NCBI GenBank assembly: GCA_002705465.1
Contig: PAGS01000086.1
Coordinates: 1-8,575 of the forward strand
DNA: 8,575 bases
Reading direction: 5' to 3'
DNA from: Halieaceae bacterium
Lineage (GTDB): Bacteria > Pseudomonadota > Gammaproteobacteria > Pseudomonadales > Halieaceae
Made by a program: the position numbers and the translations under genes. The first letter of the stretch is position 1, and each line of letters starts with the position of its first letter. Below the pieces are notes generated by a model. It had not been told where the DNA came from. It was given only the letters and a program-made list of their open reading frames with translations, and made no database searches. Positions 7,285 through 8,575 of this stretch are shown here, one piece after another.

Positions 7285-8087
7285 CACATCACATTACCGC
7301 AAGCACCGGATATGACCTATGTGGCCGAGCGCGCCGCAGGCAGAAGTCTCCAGCATGGGGCGAGCTCGCGACGTCTGTGAGCGGTTTTTCGATTGTGGCG
7401 TGTTTGATCGCCAACACCCTTGCGCTGTCGATGTTGAGCGCACTTTTTGCGGCCAGCGCGGAGCTGGTCGCGACGATCCATTTCGCGGGCGAGCGCATGG
7501 ATCAAGGGATTCGCTTGCGGCAAGTCAACCGGTATCTCGACTCGGTGCTAGCAATGGCGCAAATGCCCAGGGAATGGCGGCAACCTAAGGCGGCCTCGCC
7601 TGCACCATCGCAGTGGCGAGCGCCTTCTGCTCCTTGCTCACTGCCAGAGTCTTTAGGTGATGTTGGCGAATGGGGGGGAGTGAGTGTCATTCGGCTGGAC
7701 GAGGCCCCCTGCCTGCCCGGTAAGGCCCAAGGGTCAGGGCTCTTCATAGAAACGATTTATCCGTGCCCGAATGCCTGTGAGCGAGGAGCTGGCTATGCGT
7801 TGGCACCAGATGATTGCACAGTCTCGACGACTGATGATGGTGCGATGCCGGTGCGGTGGCGTGCCCAATGGCAGCAAAGCCTCACGTCCCTGGAGGGTTG
7901 CCCACCTGGCACTCCGTGGGCGCGACTGGAGCGGATTGTGCTGAGTCATCGCAGCACCGGGCCTGCTGGGAGTTCGAATCAGCTCCGCGAACAACGTCTG
8001 GCAGGCGAGACCGGGACACGCTGGACCCCCGGGGAAGTATTGGTCAGCGACGTGGTCGCGTGGCGTCTCGTGATGCTGAGCGTCTAA
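7281..8087 (+). CDS. PilW-like minor pilin, possibly cut short by an in-frame TAA
   Basis: The ATG overlaps the preceding stop in an ATGA arrangement, so translation is probably coupled. The 268 residues start with an unusually long 35-residue basic leader (RARRRQK), then the prepilin-like SG-FSIVACLIANTLALSML with Gly35 as the residue before the cut. Position 5 of the mature protein is Ala40 instead of Glu. A GTG at 7377 is the only other nearby start and would leave just a three-residue leader. After the helix come RQVNRYLDSVLAMA and a long globular part with six cysteines (C119, C144, C162, C166, C179, C207), suggesting disulfides in the periplasm. The end, EVLVSDVVAWRLVMLSV, resembles an internal strand of PilW/GspJ-type proteins rather than a natural terminus, and the same frame stays open past the TAA to 8252. 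PilW is favoured by gene order; GspJ-like is an alternative. Confidence 0.6.
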   Translation: MTHHITASTGYDLCGRARRRQKSPAWGELATSVSGFSIVACLIANTLALSMLSALFAASAELVATIHFAGERMDQGIRLRQVNRYLDSVLAMAQMPREWRQPKAASPAPSQWRAPSAPCSLPESLGDVGEWGGVSVIRLDEAPCLPGKAQGSGLFIETIYPCPNACERGAGYALAPDDCTVSTTDDGAMPVRWRAQWQQSLTSLEGCPPGTPWARLERIVLSHRSTGPAGSSNQLREQRLAGETGTRWTPGEVLVSDVVAWRLVMLSV

Positions 8088-8099
8088 CCTGACAATGAA

Positions 8100-8252
8100 A
8101 TGACGGTATTGGCTGAACATCGACAGTTTAAAGCCGCCAACGTGCCACCGCCCGCAGTCCAGTACCCACAACTCTCATTTGGCGTCGCGTCAGCAGCGGG
8201 GTCATCACAACCTGAAAGGAACGCTGTCCGACTTTTGGTGCCCCCGCAATGA
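8100..8252 (+). CDS. Small open frame in phase with the PilW-like gene; likely its detached C-terminus
   Basis: After the TAA at 8085-8087 the same frame continues without a stop to TGA 8250-8252. The first ATG in it, at 8100, gives 50 residues ending PERNAVRLLVPPQ. The TGA overlaps an ATG at 8249 (ATGA), the same style of junction as between the neighbouring pilin genes. No Shine-Dalgarno precedes ATG 8100. PilW proteins normally extend some 40-70 residues beyond the strand seen at the end of the upstream frame, and the final VRLLV strand would suit that. As an independent protein I do not recognise it. It may simply be untranslated if the TAA is real and no reinitiation occurs. Confidence 0.4.
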   Translation: MTVLAEHRQFKAANVPPPAVQYPQLSFGVASAAGSSQPERNAVRLLVPPQ

Positions 8253-8296
8253 CCGTCAAGCCTCCTCATGCGCACCTGCCAGCAGGTGTGAAAACG

Positions 8297-8575
8297 ATGC
8301 GATTCCTCCGTGGCCGGGGCTTCTTTGTGATGACACAGGTCTTGATCTGCTTATGTTTGACCGGGCTCGCCTTAGTTGGGCCCCTGCAATTGGTGCTCAC
8401 AGAATGGGCCCTCACGTCACAGGAGGTCGAAATGTCCTCGAAATCGTGAAAATTTTGTGCTGTTTGGTCTGCTTAACGCGCCGCATTGCGATGATGTTCA
8501 ATCCCTCTCTCTGGGTAACGAAGCTTTTGCAGAAATTAAATTCACTGCGCTACGCTCGCGCTATCACGGCAAAGT
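8297..8575 (+). pseudogene. PilX-like minor pilin, frameshifted, runs off the window
   Basis: From ATG 8297 the product begins with a classic short basic leader MRFLRGRG followed by FFVMTQVLICLCLTGLALVG, a prepilin-type hydrophobic helix with Thr at position 5. AGGTG about 8 nt upstream supports this start; an in-frame ATG at 8249 would lengthen the leader to 24 residues. The frame ends at TGA 8447-8449 after SQEVEMSSKS, only 50 residues, while PilX proteins have about 150-200. Removing one base near 8438-8443 moves reading into the +1 frame, which is open to the right edge and reads NRENFVLFGLLNAPHCDD, then NEAFAEIKFTALRSRYHGK. The junction then matches the E-M-x-x-N-x-R-(D/E) plus helix pattern of PilX. 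GspK is an alternative family. A sequencing error would give the same picture. Confidence 0.5.

Noticed and set aside
8420..8449. Programmed +1 frameshift in the PilX-like gene, driven by AGGAGG at 8421-8426
   Set aside because: The spacing does not match the RF2-type signal: the TGA lies about 20 nt after the AGGAGG, not directly behind a slippery codon, and no slippery codon precedes the TGA. A plain indel is simpler.
8421..8449. Separate small gene from AGGAGG and ATG 8432
   Set aside because: It has an ideal ribosome binding site but only five codons before TGA; the AGGAGG also encodes part of the PilX-like helix end.
8104..8575. Open reading in a third plus-strand frame across the end of the window
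   Set aside because: The product is Cys- and Arg-rich without a pilin or other pattern, overlaps the pilin-like frames, and lacks a supported start.

Overview
The window looks like chromosomal DNA of a gammaproteobacterium. The block bamD (divergent) - rluD - pgeF - clpB is a long-standing gammaproteobacterial arrangement, also known from E. coli and Pseudomonas. Upstream of bamD lies the 3' part of a glutamine-dependent NAD+ synthetase gene. A marine Pseudomonadales/Cellvibrionales-like host is a reasonable guess from the gene content and start-codon style (two TTG starts), but the sequence does not settle it.

Layout. Positions 1-982 (+) are the C-terminal synthetase domain of nadE, entering from the left edge. 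Positions 985-1899 (-) are bamD, an outer-membrane lipoprotein of the BAM complex, convergent with nadE with only 2 nt between the stop codons. Positions 1943-2911 (+) are rluD (23S rRNA pseudouridine synthase), divergent from bamD across 43 nt. pgeF (2908-3651, +) overlaps rluD by 4 nt. A 141-nt gap then carries a very good sigma-32 (heat-shock) promoter, a small perfect stem-loop and a strong ribosome binding site for clpB (3793-6408, +), the Hsp100 disaggregase. A probable weak terminator follows clpB.

From 6530 to the right edge there is a tightly packed set of small secreted-pilin genes: a PilE-like type IV pilin (6530-6913), a PilV-like minor pilin (6913-7284), a PilW-like minor pilin (7281-8087, with an open continuation to 8252) and a PilX-like minor pilin (from 8297 or 8249) that runs off the window. 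The order matches the V-W-X order of known type IV pilus minor-pilin operons, whose products form the initiating tip complex of the pilus. Pairwise sequence resemblance is weak outside the N-terminal segments.

This cluster is the unusual part. Only the first protein keeps the conserved Glu5 of the mature pilin; the V-, W- and X-like proteins have Asp, Ala and Thr there. The PilV-like protein has no recognisable prepilin peptidase site. The PilW-like frame is cut by an in-frame TAA after which the frame stays open for 54 codons. The PilX-like frame stops after about 50 codons but continues convincingly in the +1 frame. Either the operon is decaying, or the assembly has errors here, or this is a strongly diverged minor-pilin set. 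I see no RNA genes, CRISPR array, insertion sequence or phage feature, and no clearly new biological system beyond this odd pilin cluster.
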